Under the pieces are notes generated by a model. That model saw only the letters and a program-made list of their open reading frames with translations. It was not told the origin of the DNA and ran no database searches. Below, piece after piece: positions 17,080-27,087 of a stretch of DNA of 64,000 bases. Each line of letters begins with the position of its first letter. Position 1 is the first letter of the stretch. Made by a program: the position numbers and the translations under genes. Source of the stretch: Micromonospora sp. C31 (GTDB lineage: Bacteria; Actinomycetota; Actinomycetes; Mycobacteriales; Micromonosporaceae); NCBI RefSeq assembly GCF_018070575.1, contig NZ_JAGPXN010000004.1, positions 223,421 through 287,420 on the forward strand, given 5' to 3'.

Positions 17080-17340
17080 TCAGAGCGTCGCGACGTAGAG
17101 TTGCGCCTGCTCGACGGCGACGAGTGTCGCGGCGAGGCACTCCTCCAGTTCCTGGCTGGCCTGGGTCAGCGAGGACTGGGCCGCCTCGACCGTCTCGTGC
17201 CCGCTGCCCTCCAGCGCTCCGGCGAGGGTCTGCTGCGCCTCGGCCAGCTTCTCGCCGGCCGCCTGCACGGCGCTCTGGCCGTCGCCGATCTGTTGCAGCG
17301 CGACATCGATGGCTGCCTTGAGCTCGGCGACGCTCGCCAC
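17080..17340 (-). CDS. Small helical protein, first gene of the FtsK-type operon (WXG100-sized, DUF6244-like)
   Basis: This 86-aa protein is almost entirely helical: VAELKAAIDVALQQIGDGQS, a second helix AVQAAGEKLAEAQQTLAGAL, a loop GSGHE, then VEAAQSSLTQASQELEECL. Its size and hairpin pattern resemble ESX/WXG100 proteins, but the WxG motif is absent (GSG in the loop). The GTG at 17340 follows AGGAGG with 7-nt spacing; a longer start at 17373 would include the ribosome binding site in the coding region. It is the first gene of the ATPase operon, so it could be a substrate or regulator. DUF6244 membership is suspected but unproven. Confidence 0.72.
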   Translation of the reverse strand: MASVAELKAAIDVALQQIGDGQSAVQAAGEKLAEAQQTLAGALEGSGHETVEAAQSSLTQASQELEECLAATLVAVEQAQLYVATL

Positions 17341-17385
17341 GGCGAAACCTCCTGGGGGCGGGGAGGCCTCCATTAGAGCCTATCC

Positions 17386-17396
17386 CTCACGGTGAG
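17386..17396. promoter_or_regulatory. Short palindrome upstream of the FtsK-type operon
   Basis: CTCAC-G-GTGAG (5-bp arms) lies 46 nt upstream of the GTG of the first operon gene, where an operator would be expected. Support is limited to the palindrome. Confidence 0.3.
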
Positions 17397-17464
17397 AGAA
17401 CATCCGCCCTGTCAGTGTTCCTGCCTCGCTGACCGGTTGTCGACCGGAAGCGTCGTCAGTCCGA

Positions 17465-17872
17465 TCAGCGGGACCCGCCGGACGGTGCCACCGCGCCTTG
17501 CAGCCAGCGCGGCCCGTACACCTCGGCGCCCTGCGCGGTGACGCGTTCCCGCAGCTCACGGTCGGCAGTGACGACCAACCGACGACGCTGCGGGGCGGCG
17601 GCGACCAGGTCGACGACGGCGTCGTCGCCGGAACCGGGCGCGGCGACCACCCGGACCCCGGCGATGCCCGGGACGTCCCGCGCCCGGCCCTCCACCACCA
17701 GCACCACCTCCACCGGGGGCGGCAGTCGCGCAGGCAGGCCGGCGGTGGCCACCGGGGCCAGCGAGTCGCGCAGCCGGGCGGTCGCACCCGCGCGGTCGCG
17801 CCACCAGCCGTCCGGGCGGGAGCCCACCACGTTGGCGGCGTCCACGATCAGCAGGGGCGTCGTCGCGTCCAT
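17465..17872 (-). CDS. NYN/YacP-type PIN-like nuclease domain protein
   Basis: This 135-aa protein shows the PIN-like pattern: LLIVDAANVVGSRPDGWWRDRAGA at the start, GSGDDAVVDLVAA in the middle and VVTADRELRERVTAQGAEVYG near the end. The spaced aspartates fit a metal-dependent RNase active site like that of YacP/NYN proteins. Related proteins are often labelled NTP pyrophosphohydrolase, which the motifs do not support. It is divergent from clpC and upstream of the FtsK-type operon, separated by 124 bp. Confidence 0.75.
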   Translation of the reverse strand: MDATTPLLIVDAANVVGSRPDGWWRDRAGATARLRDSLAPVATAGLPARLPPPVEVVLVVEGRARDVPGIAGVRVVAAPGSGDDAVVDLVAAAPQRRRLVVTADRELRERVTAQGAEVYGPRWLQGAVAPSGGSR

Positions 17873-17906
17873 GCCGCCAGCCTGCCACCCGCCCGCCCCG
17901 CCGCGA

Positions 17907-17962
17907 GGTAAGGAAGGGTCCCTTCCTCTACCGCAGGCGTTAAGAAGGTGCCCTTCCTTACC
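17907..17962. repeat. Long imperfect inverted repeat between divergent genes
   Basis: The outer arms ggtaaggaaggg (17907-17918) and cccttccttacc (17951-17962) are a perfect 12-bp inverted repeat. Inside lies a smaller palindrome aggaaggg-t-cccttcct at 17911-17927. The whole 56-bp element could form a cruciform or RNA hairpin and resembles dispersed intergenic repeats of the genus. Confidence 0.7.
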
Positions 17963-17997
17963 GCCCAGCCGGGCCGGTCAGGTGGCGAGGTGGTGGG

Positions 17998-18021
17998 GTT
18001 TGTCGGGCTGACCGCCGGGTA
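17998..18021 (+). promoter_or_regulatory. SigB/SigF-type promoter for clpC
   Basis: GTTT (17998-18001), 15 nt, then GGGTA (18017-18021, continuing as GGGTAGC) lies 39 nt upstream of the clpC ATG. Confidence 0.55.
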
Positions 18022-18060
18022 GCCCCTGGCGACCGTCGCGCCCGACTGCGGAGGACAGAC

Positions 18061-20616
<2,556 letters not shown>

Positions 20617-20629
20617 CGGGAGGGCGGAC

Positions 20630-20797
20630 ATGACCGAACCCGAGGAGACCCGGGACGAGAGCGAGCGCACCGATCCGATCCTGGCCCCGCCGACCGCCAA
20701 CCCCGCCCGGGTGCGGATGCCGCCGGAGGGCGTGGGCCAGCAGGGCGACGACCCGGAGCCGGCGGAGTCCGACCGCCGCCGTCGAGAGGAGGGCTGA
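20630..20797 (+). CDS. Small acidic disordered protein of the clpC operon
   Basis: This 55-aa frame starts at ATG 20630 after GGAGGG and ends with TGATG shared with the next ATG (20797). The product (TEPEETRDESERTDPILAPP at the start) is rich in Glu, Pro and Arg and is probably disordered. It lies 14 nt after clpC. Translational coupling on both sides supports a real gene. No function is recognised; it could be an adaptor or degradation substrate. Confidence 0.62.
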   Translation: MTEPEETRDESERTDPILAPPTANPARVRMPPEGVGQQGDDPEPAESDRRRREEG

Positions 20798-21147
20798 TGG
20801 TACGCGAGCAACGGCTCGAACCCGAGGTGGAGGTGCTCTGGGACGACTTCCACGCCCAGGTGAACGTCCCGTCGGAGCAGTTGCGACAGTGGCTGCTGAC
20901 CCGCGGCTCCGGGGAGGAGTCGTTCGGGCCCGACCCGGACCTCGACCTGCCCGGGCTGGGCCGACGGATCCTGCGGGTGCTGAGCAAACGCAAGGTCGAC
21001 CTCACCCCGGAGGACATCCGGGTGATGCGGGACGCGATCGACGAGATCCAGTCCCGGCTGGAGGAGAAGCCGCCGCGCGGCAACGCCGACGACGAGTGGC
21101 GGCACTCCCTGCTCGACCTGGGCCACGACGTCCTCGTCGAACGCTGA
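20797..21147 (+). CDS. DUF3140 family protein
   Basis: This 116-aa protein matches DUF3140: VEVLWDDFHAQVNVPSEQLRQWLLTRGSGEES and LGRRILRVLSKRKVDLTPEDIRVMRDAIDEI. The family is found in actinobacteria and proteobacteria as small soluble helical proteins with unknown function. It is coupled to the preceding small protein (TGATG) and probably co-transcribed with clpC. A perfect 15-bp hairpin terminates the unit. Confidence 0.85.
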   Translation: MVREQRLEPEVEVLWDDFHAQVNVPSEQLRQWLLTRGSGEESFGPDPDLDLPGLGRRILRVLSKRKVDLTPEDIRVMRDAIDEIQSRLEEKPPRGNADDEWRHSLLDLGHDVLVER

Positions 21148-21153
21148 CCCGGC

Positions 21154-21194
21154 GGGGCCGGCGACGCCCGGGTCCGCCCGGCGTCGCCGGCCCC
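21154..21194. terminator. Strong hairpin terminator after DUF3140
   Basis: ggggccggcgacgcc (21154-21168) and ggcgtcgccggcccc (21180-21194) form a perfect 15-bp stem with an 11-nt loop between convergent genes. Confidence 0.75.
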
Positions 21195-21199
21195 AGTGG

Positions 21200-21442
21200 T
21201 CAACCGTGGTCGCTCTCCAGGCTGCCGATCGTCAGGCCCGCGGCGTCCGCCGCCGCCTCGCGGTCGGCGCGCGCCCGCTCCTCGCGGGTCAGCAGGTTGG
21301 CGTACTCCGTGACGTCCGCCGGGTCGGGCACCTCCGGCAGGCGACGCAGGAACGATTCCACGTCGCGGGCGGCGGCGGTGTGCGCGGCGGCGGCCTGCCG
21401 GAGGACCTCCCGGTCGTCGGCGGCTGGGTAGAGATCGGTCAT
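21200..21442 (-). CDS. Conserved hypothetical small helical protein
   Basis: The 80-aa product (MTDLYPAADDREVLRQAAAA...) is predicted helical and Asp/Glu/Ala-rich, with no catalytic motif. It starts at ATG 21442, 19 bp from the end of the LysR gene (same strand), so the two may be co-transcribed. No family is recognised. Confidence 0.6.
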   Translation of the reverse strand: MTDLYPAADDREVLRQAAAAHTAAARDVESFLRRLPEVPDPADVTEYANLLTREERARADREAAADAAGLTIGSLESDHG

Positions 21443-21461
21443 GTCCGCCTGATACCCGGCG

Positions 21462-22457
21462 TCACGGCGTTCGCACCCCGTCGGCCCCGGCAGCCGTCAG
21501 CCGCCGCGCCCCGTAGGTCGGGTTGCGCAGCAGCCAGGCCAGGTACTCCGGGTGGGCCGCCAGCGAGTCGGTGTACGCGGCCAGCGCGGTCTCCAGCACC
21601 AGTTCGGCGTCCCGGGCGGCCGGGGAGTCGGAATGCCAGCCCAGCATCAGCCGCCAGCGCAGCGGCGTCCCGGCCAGCATCCGGGTGACCAACCCGGCGA
21701 CCGGACGGAACGTGGCCTGGCAGAGCGCGATCGCCTCGCCCGAGTCCACCATGTCGATGCAGCAGCGCACGTCGGTCTCGTACACCTTGCGGGGGGTGAA
21801 GCCGGCGCGGGCGCAGGCGGCGGCGAAGCAGTCGCCGAAGCAGCCGTCGCCCGGCGCGGCGACCCACTGCTCGCGGCTCAGGTCCACCAGGCTGACCTCC
21901 GCCCGCGCGGCCAGCGGGTGCTGCTCGGGCAGCAGCACGAGCACCGGGTCGACCGCCACCTCCCGCCAGCTCAACCCGAACTCGGCCGGCGGGGCGGCGT
22001 CGCCGCACACCCCGATCAACGCGAAGTCCAGCCGGCCGCCGGCGACCAGCTGGGCCAGCTCGTCGGCCGACCAGGAGGCGTGGGTGGTGATCTGGGCCGG
22101 TGGGGGGTCGGCGGCGAGCCGGTGCACCAGGCGGCCGAGGATGGGGCTGTTCACCCCGCCGAAGCGGTACCGGCGGGGCGCGTCCCCGGCGCCGGCCAAC
22201 CGCGCCGCCTCGTCCTGCAGGCCCTTCATGGCCGGCAGCAGCACCCGGGCCCGGGCGAGCACCAGTTCACCGAGGGCGGTCGGGCGGGCACCGCGGCGGT
22301 CCCGTTCGAACAGCGGCCCGCCCAGGGTCCGCTCGATGCGCTGGAGCTGGGCGGTGAGTGCCGGCTGGGCCAGCCCGAGCGTCGATGCCGCCTTGGTCAC
22401 GCTCCCCGTCTCCGCGATCGCGCAGACGACCCTCAGGTGTCGCAGCTCCAGATTCAT
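21462..22457 (-). CDS. LysR family transcriptional regulator
   Basis: This 331-aa protein has an N-terminal winged HTH (about 1-60: LELRHLRVVCAIAETGSVTKAASTLGLAQPALTAQLQ). A type 2 periplasmic-binding-like effector domain follows (about 90-300), with VLLPEQHPLAARAEVSLVDL typical of the family. The length fits LysR. The start at 22457 lies inside a perfect palindrome TCATACCG-TGA-CGGTATGA that contains a T-N11-A LysR box, so it probably autoregulates. No divergent target gene is adjacent within 250 bp; the hemerythrin gene lies upstream on the same strand. Confidence 0.9.
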   Translation of the reverse strand: MNLELRHLRVVCAIAETGSVTKAASTLGLAQPALTAQLQRIERTLGGPLFERDRRGARPTALGELVLARARVLLPAMKGLQDEAARLAGAGDAPRRYRFGGVNSPILGRLVHRLAADPPPAQITTHASWSADELAQLVAGGRLDFALIGVCGDAAPPAEFGLSWREVAVDPVLVLLPEQHPLAARAEVSLVDLSREQWVAAPGDGCFGDCFAAACARAGFTPRKVYETDVRCCIDMVDSGEAIALCQATFRPVAGLVTRMLAGTPLRWRLMLGWHSDSPAARDAELVLETALAAYTDSLAAHPEYLAWLLRNPTYGARRLTAAGADGVRTP

Positions 22458-22472
22458 ACCGTGACGGTATGA
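22454..22472. promoter_or_regulatory. Putative LysR operator overlapping the lysR start codon
   Basis: TCATACCG (22454-22461), TGA, CGGTATGA (22465-22472) is a perfect 8-bp inverted repeat containing ATAC-N7-GTAT (T-N11-A). It covers the ATG, so binding would block its own expression. Confidence 0.55.
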
Positions 22473-22739
22473 CCCAGTAGCGGCCGACGGAAGGCCCTGA
22501 ACGGATCAACGCCCTCCGATGTGTCCCCGATCTGCCCCGACGTGCAGTGCGCGAGCCCGCCGGGTCGGGCCGGACGCCGCCTCCCCGGCCCGGTCGCGGG
22601 ACGGTGAGGCGGCGGCTCGGCCGGCGGGGCGTTCGGCAGGCCCGGCGGGCGTTCGGCAGGCCCGGGTGGGCGGACCGGCAGACGGGACCAGGCCGGCCAG
22701 GCGGGTGGGCCGGTCAGGCGGGTGGGCCGACCCGCCGGT
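22473..22739. other. Intergenic 267 bp with GC-rich direct repeats
   Basis: No gene is supported. Two 20-bp direct repeats (around gcgttcggcaggcccgg, 22629-22668) and two near-identical copies of caggcgggtgggcc about 15 bp apart follow. It probably holds the end of the hemerythrin transcript. Confidence 0.5.
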
Positions 22740-23348
22740 TCAGGCCGGCGGCGGCTCGGTCAGGTCGGCCAGGTAGGTGGGTCGGCCGGTGACGGCGTCG
22801 CGCAGCTTGTCGACCACGCCCACGGCGGGCTCCACCACCCGGTTCCACGGCGGGGTCGCCGGCGTGCCGGGGTGCGGGCGCGTCGGGGCCGCCTCCTCGG
22901 CGATCTCCAGCCGGTTGCCCAGGCGGATCAGCTCCTCGGTGCTGGCCACCTCGCGCAGCGCCGCGACCAGCGCGCCCGCCTCCTCGACGTGGCGGTGGAC
23001 CCGCGCGGCGACGTCGGCGAGGCCGTCGTCGGCGAGGCCCCGCAGGGCGGTCAGCAGGGCCCGGTCGTCGGCGATGGCCCGGTCGATCCGGTCGGCCGCG
23101 TCGGGCATGGCGGCCCGCACGGCGGGCAGCAGGTACTGCTCCTCGGCGGAGAGGTGCCGCGACAGCGCCGCCGTCAGCACCTCCAGGCCGCGCTCGGGAG
23201 CGGGCTCCGGGCCCGGGTCGGTGAGCCGCCGCAACAGCTCCCGCAGCTGCCGGTGCTCGCCGTCGAGGATGTCGGCGACGTTGCGCCCGCCCGGCCGGAA
23301 GCCCTCGTCCTCACCGGTCGGCGGCAGCGGTGGCAGGGGAACGGTCAT
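22740..23348 (-). CDS. Hemerythrin HHE domain-containing protein
   Basis: This 202-aa protein carries a hemerythrin-like helical domain (about residues 20-150): NVADILDGEHRQLRELLRRL, LSRHLSAEEQYLLPAV and a third helix with VAARVHRHVEEAGAL. The His and Glu spacing fits a non-haem di-iron site. HHE proteins bind oxygen, NO or iron or handle oxidative stress. The start ATG follows AAGGAGGG. A GTTT-N16-GGGTA promoter lies 50-80 nt upstream on the minus strand, adding it to the stress-sigma group. Confidence 0.85.
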   Translation of the reverse strand: MTVPLPPLPPTGEDEGFRPGGRNVADILDGEHRQLRELLRRLTDPGPEPAPERGLEVLTAALSRHLSAEEQYLLPAVRAAMPDAADRIDRAIADDRALLTALRGLADDGLADVAARVHRHVEEAGALVAALREVASTEELIRLGNRLEIAEEAAPTRPHPGTPATPPWNRVVEPAVGVVDKLRDAVTGRPTYLADLTEPPPA

Positions 23349-23400
23349 GGTGCCCTCCTTGGGCGGCGGGCCGAGCGGGTGTGCCGGGCGCGGTCGGCGA

Positions 23401-23425
23401 TACCCCACCGGGTCGGCGGCGAAAC
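23401..23425 (-). promoter_or_regulatory. SigB/SigF-type promoter for the hemerythrin gene
   Basis: On the minus strand GTTT (23425-23422), 16 nt, then GGGTA (23405-23401, continuing as GGGTAT) is a full consensus match, 52 nt upstream of the ATG at 23348. Confidence 0.65.
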
Positions 23426-23625
23426 CGCCCCGCACGGCCGCCGGGTACGGGCCGACCCGGCGCAGCGGGACGACCGCGGCCATGGTCGGCTGGTATGAAG
23501 AACCGTTGACATCGTGCGGGACTCCGGTCCGCCCCGACGGCGAACCCGCCATGCCTGACCTGCCTCGCAGGAGGTCCCGTGTCCTGCCCGGCCCGACGGC
23601 CCGGGAGATCCACAGAAGGAGCCTG

Positions 23626-24954
23626 ATGACGAGCGACGCCGCCGCCGCCCGACCCGACCCCACCGACGAGGTCGTCGACCTCTGCCGCGACCTCCTACGG
23701 ATCGACACCACCAACACGGGCGACAACGACACCAGCGCCGGGGAACGCCTCGCCGCCGAGTACGTGGCGGAGAAGCTCGCCGAGGTGGGCCTCGAGCCCG
23801 TCATCCACGAGTCGGCGCCCGGCCGGGCGAACCTCGTCGCCCGCATCCCCGGCACCGACCCGGGCCGCGGGGCGCTGCTGGTGCACGGCCATCTCGACGT
23901 CGTACCCGCCGACGCCGACGAGTGGTCGGTGCACCCGTTCTCGGGGGAACTGCGCGACGGCTACCTGTGGGGCCGGGGCGCCATCGACATGAAGGACTTC
24001 GACGCGATGGTGCTGGCCGTGGTGCGGCACTGGCAGCGCACCGGGGTCCGCCCGCCGCGCGACATCGTCCTGGCGTACACCGCCGACGAGGAGGCGGGCA
24101 GCGACTACGGCGCGCACTTCCTGGTCGAGCGGCACCGCGGTCTGCTCGACGGCTGCACCGAGGCCATCGGCGAGGTCGGCGGCTTCTCGTACTCGGTCAA
24201 CGACAGCCAGCGGCTCTACCTGATCGAGACCGCCGAGAAGGGCATCGACTGGCTGCGCCTGCACGCCAGGGGCCGCCCCGGGCACGGCTCGATGGTGCAC
24301 GACGACAACGCGGTCACCGCGCTCGCCGAGGCGGTGGCCCGGATCGGCCGGCACCGCTTCCCCGTGGTGGTCACCGACACCGTGCGGGCGTTCCTGGAGG
24401 AGGTCTCGGACCTGCTCGGCATCGAGCTGGACCCGGAGGACCCGGAGACGGCCATCGCCAAGCTCGGCCCGATCGCCAACATCATCGGCGCGACGATCCG
24501 CAACACCGCCAACCCGACCCGGCTCGCCGCCGGGTACAAGGACAACGTCATCCCCGGCCGGGCCACCGCCACCATCGACTGCCGCAGTCTGCCGGGGCAG
24601 TCGGAGCTGCTGGAGCGGCAGCTGCGCGAGCTCGTCGGCCCGGACATCGCCATCGAGTACGTGCAGCGCCAGCCGGCGCTGGAGACGACGTTCGACGGCG
24701 ACCTGGTCGAGGCGATGTCGGCCGCGCTGCGCGCGGAGGACCCGGGGGCGCGGCCCGTGCCGTACATGCTCTCCGGCGGCACCGACGCGAAGGCGTTCTC
24801 ACAGCTCGGCATCCGCTGCTTCGGCTTCGCGCCGCTGCGGCTGCCCGCCGACCTGAACTTCTCCGCGTTGTTCCACGGCATCGACGAGCGGGTTCCGGTG
24901 GACGGACTACAGTTCGGCGTGCGGGTTCTCGACCGGTTCCTCCGCACCTGCTAG
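23626..24954 (+). CDS. M20/M28-type zinc peptidase or amidohydrolase
   Basis: This 442-aa protein has the M20 architecture: LLVHGHLDVVPADADEWSV (metal His and Asp, about 86-104), WGRGAIDMKDFDAMV, AYTADEEAGSDYGAHFL (catalytic Glu) and a C-terminal metal-site region MLSGGTDAKAFSQLGI. The dimerisation domain has ARGRPGHGSMVHDDNAV. Enzymes of this family cleave dipeptides or acyl-amino acids; the exact substrate cannot be read. ATG 23626 follows agaaggag. The gene is divergent from the hemerythrin gene. The sequence has all metal ligands, so it is probably active. Confidence 0.88.
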   Translation: MTSDAAAARPDPTDEVVDLCRDLLRIDTTNTGDNDTSAGERLAAEYVAEKLAEVGLEPVIHESAPGRANLVARIPGTDPGRGALLVHGHLDVVPADADEWSVHPFSGELRDGYLWGRGAIDMKDFDAMVLAVVRHWQRTGVRPPRDIVLAYTADEEAGSDYGAHFLVERHRGLLDGCTEAIGEVGGFSYSVNDSQRLYLIETAEKGIDWLRLHARGRPGHGSMVHDDNAVTALAEAVARIGRHRFPVVVTDTVRAFLEEVSDLLGIELDPEDPETAIAKLGPIANIIGATIRNTANPTRLAAGYKDNVIPGRATATIDCRSLPGQSELLERQLRELVGPDIAIEYVQRQPALETTFDGDLVEAMSAALRAEDPGARPVPYMLSGGTDAKAFSQLGIRCFGFAPLRLPADLNFSALFHGIDERVPVDGLQFGVRVLDRFLRTC

Positions 24955-25014
24955 CCCCCCGCCAGGAACCCGGTGTTCCGGCGGGAACCTCTGATCGTGA
25001 AGGGACTGACCCAC

Positions 25015-25668
25015 ATGACCGACCAGCACGGTGAGCTGGACGCCGCCCTCGAGCGCGTGATCGATGCGGCCCGCCACCATCTGGCCGCCGTCCGTGCCGC
25101 GCAGGGCCGCATCGACGACGACGACGTCTGGCAGGCGTACGTCGCGCTGAACAACGCGTCCTTCGCGTACGACGAGCAACTCCTGGACGCCTTCGGCGAG
25201 GTCACCCCGTGGGACGTCGAGTCGATCGACCCGGAGGAGGCCGACCAGCGCTTCGGTGACGCGGAGGGCGTAGAGCCCACCGACCCGCACCCGCGGGTCG
25301 TCTCGGTGCGCCAGCGGCGCGACTACCGGGTGCCGAGCGTGTCGGCGCTGATCCGGGTCGCCGAGGCGGCCCGGCGGGAGGGCACCCCGGCCGAGGACGA
25401 GCCGGAGCCCGTGGAGGGGGTCGGCGAGGCGGTGCTGGAGCTGTTGCAGAGCGGCGACGGCTCGCTCGGCGCGCTGGACGTGCCGGAGCTGGAGCCGCTC
25501 GACGGCGTGGTGATGGTCAGCGAGGTCGGCACCCCGGTCGACCTGGAGTCCTTCGACGACGACGACCCGGTGGGCCCGTTCCAGCCCGCCGTGGACGACC
25601 GGCTGGTCGGCCGGCTCGACGAGCATCCCTTCATGGAGCTCGACGAGGAGCACGACCACGCCCACTAG
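25015..25668 (+). CDS. Conserved acidic actinobacterial hypothetical protein
   Basis: This 217-aa protein has a helical N-terminal half (LDAALERVIDAARHHLAAVRAAQGRIDDDDVWQAYVALNNASFAYDEQLLDAFGEVTPWDVE...) and a very acidic C-terminus with repeated Asp/Glu and a final HDHAH. No catalytic motif or transmembrane segment is seen. The ATG at 25015 was chosen (gaaggga upstream). The family is recognised only as a conserved actinobacterial unknown; the C-terminal His/Asp tract could bind metal. Confidence 0.72.
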   Translation: MTDQHGELDAALERVIDAARHHLAAVRAAQGRIDDDDVWQAYVALNNASFAYDEQLLDAFGEVTPWDVESIDPEEADQRFGDAEGVEPTDPHPRVVSVRQRRDYRVPSVSALIRVAEAARREGTPAEDEPEPVEGVGEAVLELLQSGDGSLGALDVPELEPLDGVVMVSEVGTPVDLESFDDDDPVGPFQPAVDDRLVGRLDEHPFMELDEEHDHAH

Positions 25669-25698
25669 GCGCTGACGGCCCGCCCATCCGGGCGGTGC

Positions 25699-25736
25699 GG
25701 GCCCGGGGTCGACCGAACGCGGTCGGCCCCGGGCCC
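25699..25736. terminator. Strong hairpin terminator between convergent genes
   Basis: gggcccggggtcgaccg (25699-25715) and cggtcggccccgggccc (25720-25736) form a 17-bp stem with one G-U pair and a 4-nt aacg loop. Confidence 0.75.
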
Positions 25737-25750
25737 TGCTCGTGCCGTGC

Positions 25751-25942
25751 TCAGTACGACAGCCCCGGCTGCGGCTGGTTGACCCGGCGGCGACGCAGCA
25801 CCACCTGCCGCGTGCCGTCGCGGTACAGCCGCACCCGCGCCAACTCCCACCCGGAGAACTCCGCCTGGATCGCCAACTGCGCCGCGGCGGTCAACCGGTC
25901 GACGTTCGGCGGCAGCCGCAGCGGCGCGTACTCGTAGTCCAT
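25751..25942 (-). CDS. DUF5703 family small protein
   Basis: This 63-aa protein (MDYEYAPLRLPPNVDRLTAA...) matches the short actinobacterial DUF5703 pattern: AIQAEFSGWELARVRLYRDGTRQVVLRRR. It is a small, basic, beta/alpha protein of unknown role. A start 9 nt upstream (MGL-MDYEY) is also possible. It is divergent from the DUF2975 gene. Confidence 0.72.
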   Translation of the reverse strand: MDYEYAPLRLPPNVDRLTAAAQLAIQAEFSGWELARVRLYRDGTRQVVLRRRRVNQPQPGLSY

Positions 25943-26081
25943 GAGCCCCATGCTGCCCAGCCCGGAGGCCGTCCGCCACCCCCTCGCCGGTGACGCTTGC
26001 CGCTGTTGCCGGGGTGGCGGGCGGAGCGCGCCGGCGGCCGGCCCGGGCACGCCGGGCCCCGGAGTGACCCCGCCGAACCGA

Positions 26082-26110
26082 TTGACTTTCGATAGGTTGC
26101 AAGCGATAGT
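26082..26110 (+). promoter_or_regulatory. Promoter with CGATAG direct repeats for the DUF2975-XRE operon
   Basis: TTGACT (26082-26087), 17-nt spacer and GATAGT (26105-26110) lie so that transcription would start at the ATG (26117), giving a leaderless mRNA. Two CGATAG repeats (26090-26095 and 26104-26109) overlap the promoter and could be the XRE operator. Confidence 0.6.
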
Positions 26111-26116
26111 CGATGT

Positions 26117-26596
26117 ATGTTGAACGAGCATCGAGCGGTAGCGCCGCTCAGAGTCTTCCTCGTGGTGCTGTTCGGGGTCCTGGTCATGCTGCAGACCTTC
26201 TCGTTGCCGGGGCAGTTCGCGCACATGGCACAGGAGTCCCCGGAACAGGCCTACCTCAGGTGGCCGATGACCGCCGTCGCGGTGTTCTGGGTGCTGTGCG
26301 TCCAGGTCGTGATCGTGTGCACCTGGAAGCTGCTCACCCTGGTCAAGCACGACCGCATCTTCAGCGAAGCCGCGTTGGCCTGGGTGGACGCGATCGTCTG
26401 GGCGATCGTCGCCGCCTGGGTGGTGCTGCTGGGCGTCTTCCTCTACGTGGGCTTCAACGCCACGGACCCGGGGCTGCCGCTGCTGCTGTTCCTGATGCTG
26501 GTGGGCGTCGCCGTGCTGGGTCTGCTGATGGTGGTGATGCGCGCACTGCTGCGGCAGGCCACGACGCTGCGGACCGACATGGAGGCGGTGATCTGA
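26117..26596 (+). CDS. DUF2975 membrane protein
   Basis: This 159-aa protein has four hydrophobic segments (about 10-27, 49-70, 92-117 and 122-143), typical of the DUF2975 family. These are always encoded next to a YozG-like XRE regulator. Its role is unknown, perhaps sensing the membrane state for the regulator. The ATG is probably leaderless. Its stop overlaps the downstream regulator ATG as TGATG. Confidence 0.85.
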   Translation: MLNEHRAVAPLRVFLVVLFGVLVMLQTFSLPGQFAHMAQESPEQAYLRWPMTAVAVFWVLCVQVVIVCTWKLLTLVKHDRIFSEAALAWVDAIVWAIVAAWVVLLGVFLYVGFNATDPGLPLLLFLMLVGVAVLGLLMVVMRALLRQATTLRTDMEAVI

Positions 26597-26802
26597 TGCC
26601 CATCGTCGTGCGCATCGACGTCGAGCTGGCCAAACGCAAGATGAGCGTCGGCGAGTTCGCCGAGCGCGTCGGGCTCACGCCCGCGAACGTGGCGGTGCTC
26701 AAGAACGGTCGTGCCAAGGCCGTCCGGTTCAGCACGCTGGAGGCCATGTGCCGGGTGCTGGACTGCCAGCCCGGTGACCTGCTCGAGTGGGTGGAGGAGT
26801 GA
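26596..26802 (+). CDS. YozG-like XRE/HTH regulator
   Basis: This 68-aa HTH protein (MPIVVRIDVELAKRKMSVGEFAERVG...) has the compact XRE fold of the HTH_26 type, with the recognition region LTPANVAVLKNGRAKAVRFSTLEAMCRVL. Family members pair with DUF2975 membrane proteins and bind their own promoter. It is coupled to the DUF2975 gene by a 1-nt overlap. Confidence 0.87.
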   Translation: MPIVVRIDVELAKRKMSVGEFAERVGLTPANVAVLKNGRAKAVRFSTLEAMCRVLDCQPGDLLEWVEE

Positions 26803-26899
26803 ACCGCCGCGGCGCACCGCGCGCCACGCCCCGAACCATCGACCACGACCCACCGACCGGCAGGGCCGACACGGGTCCGGCCGCCACCAGGGAGACGTC

Positions 26900-27064
26900 A
26901 TGAGGTACCTGCTCGCCCTCCTCGTCGCGGCGCTCGGCGTCGCCGGCGTCGTGCACGGGGAGGCCGACGACTCGCCGGGCCTCCAACTGCTGGGCGTTCT
27001 GCTCGTCGTCGGCGCGATCGCGTTCGCCGTGCGGGTCGTCCGGCGCGGCAGGCGCGCCAGGTAG
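26900..27064 (+). CDS. Small two-TM membrane protein
   Basis: This 54-aa protein has two hydrophobic segments (about 1-18 and 29-46) separated by a short acidic loop, with an Arg-rich C-terminus. The ATG follows agggaga. It is about 100 bp after the XRE gene and may be co-transcribed. No family is recognised. Confidence 0.65.
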   Translation: MRYLLALLVAALGVAGVVHGEADDSPGLQLLGVLLVVGAIAFAVRVVRRGRRAR

Positions 27065-27087
27065 CGGCACCACGGGCGGGAGCGGGG

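Noticed and set aside
23506..23534. TTGACA near 23506 as a promoter for the M20 peptidase gene
   Set aside because: No acceptable -10 sequence occurs at 16-19 nt downstream.
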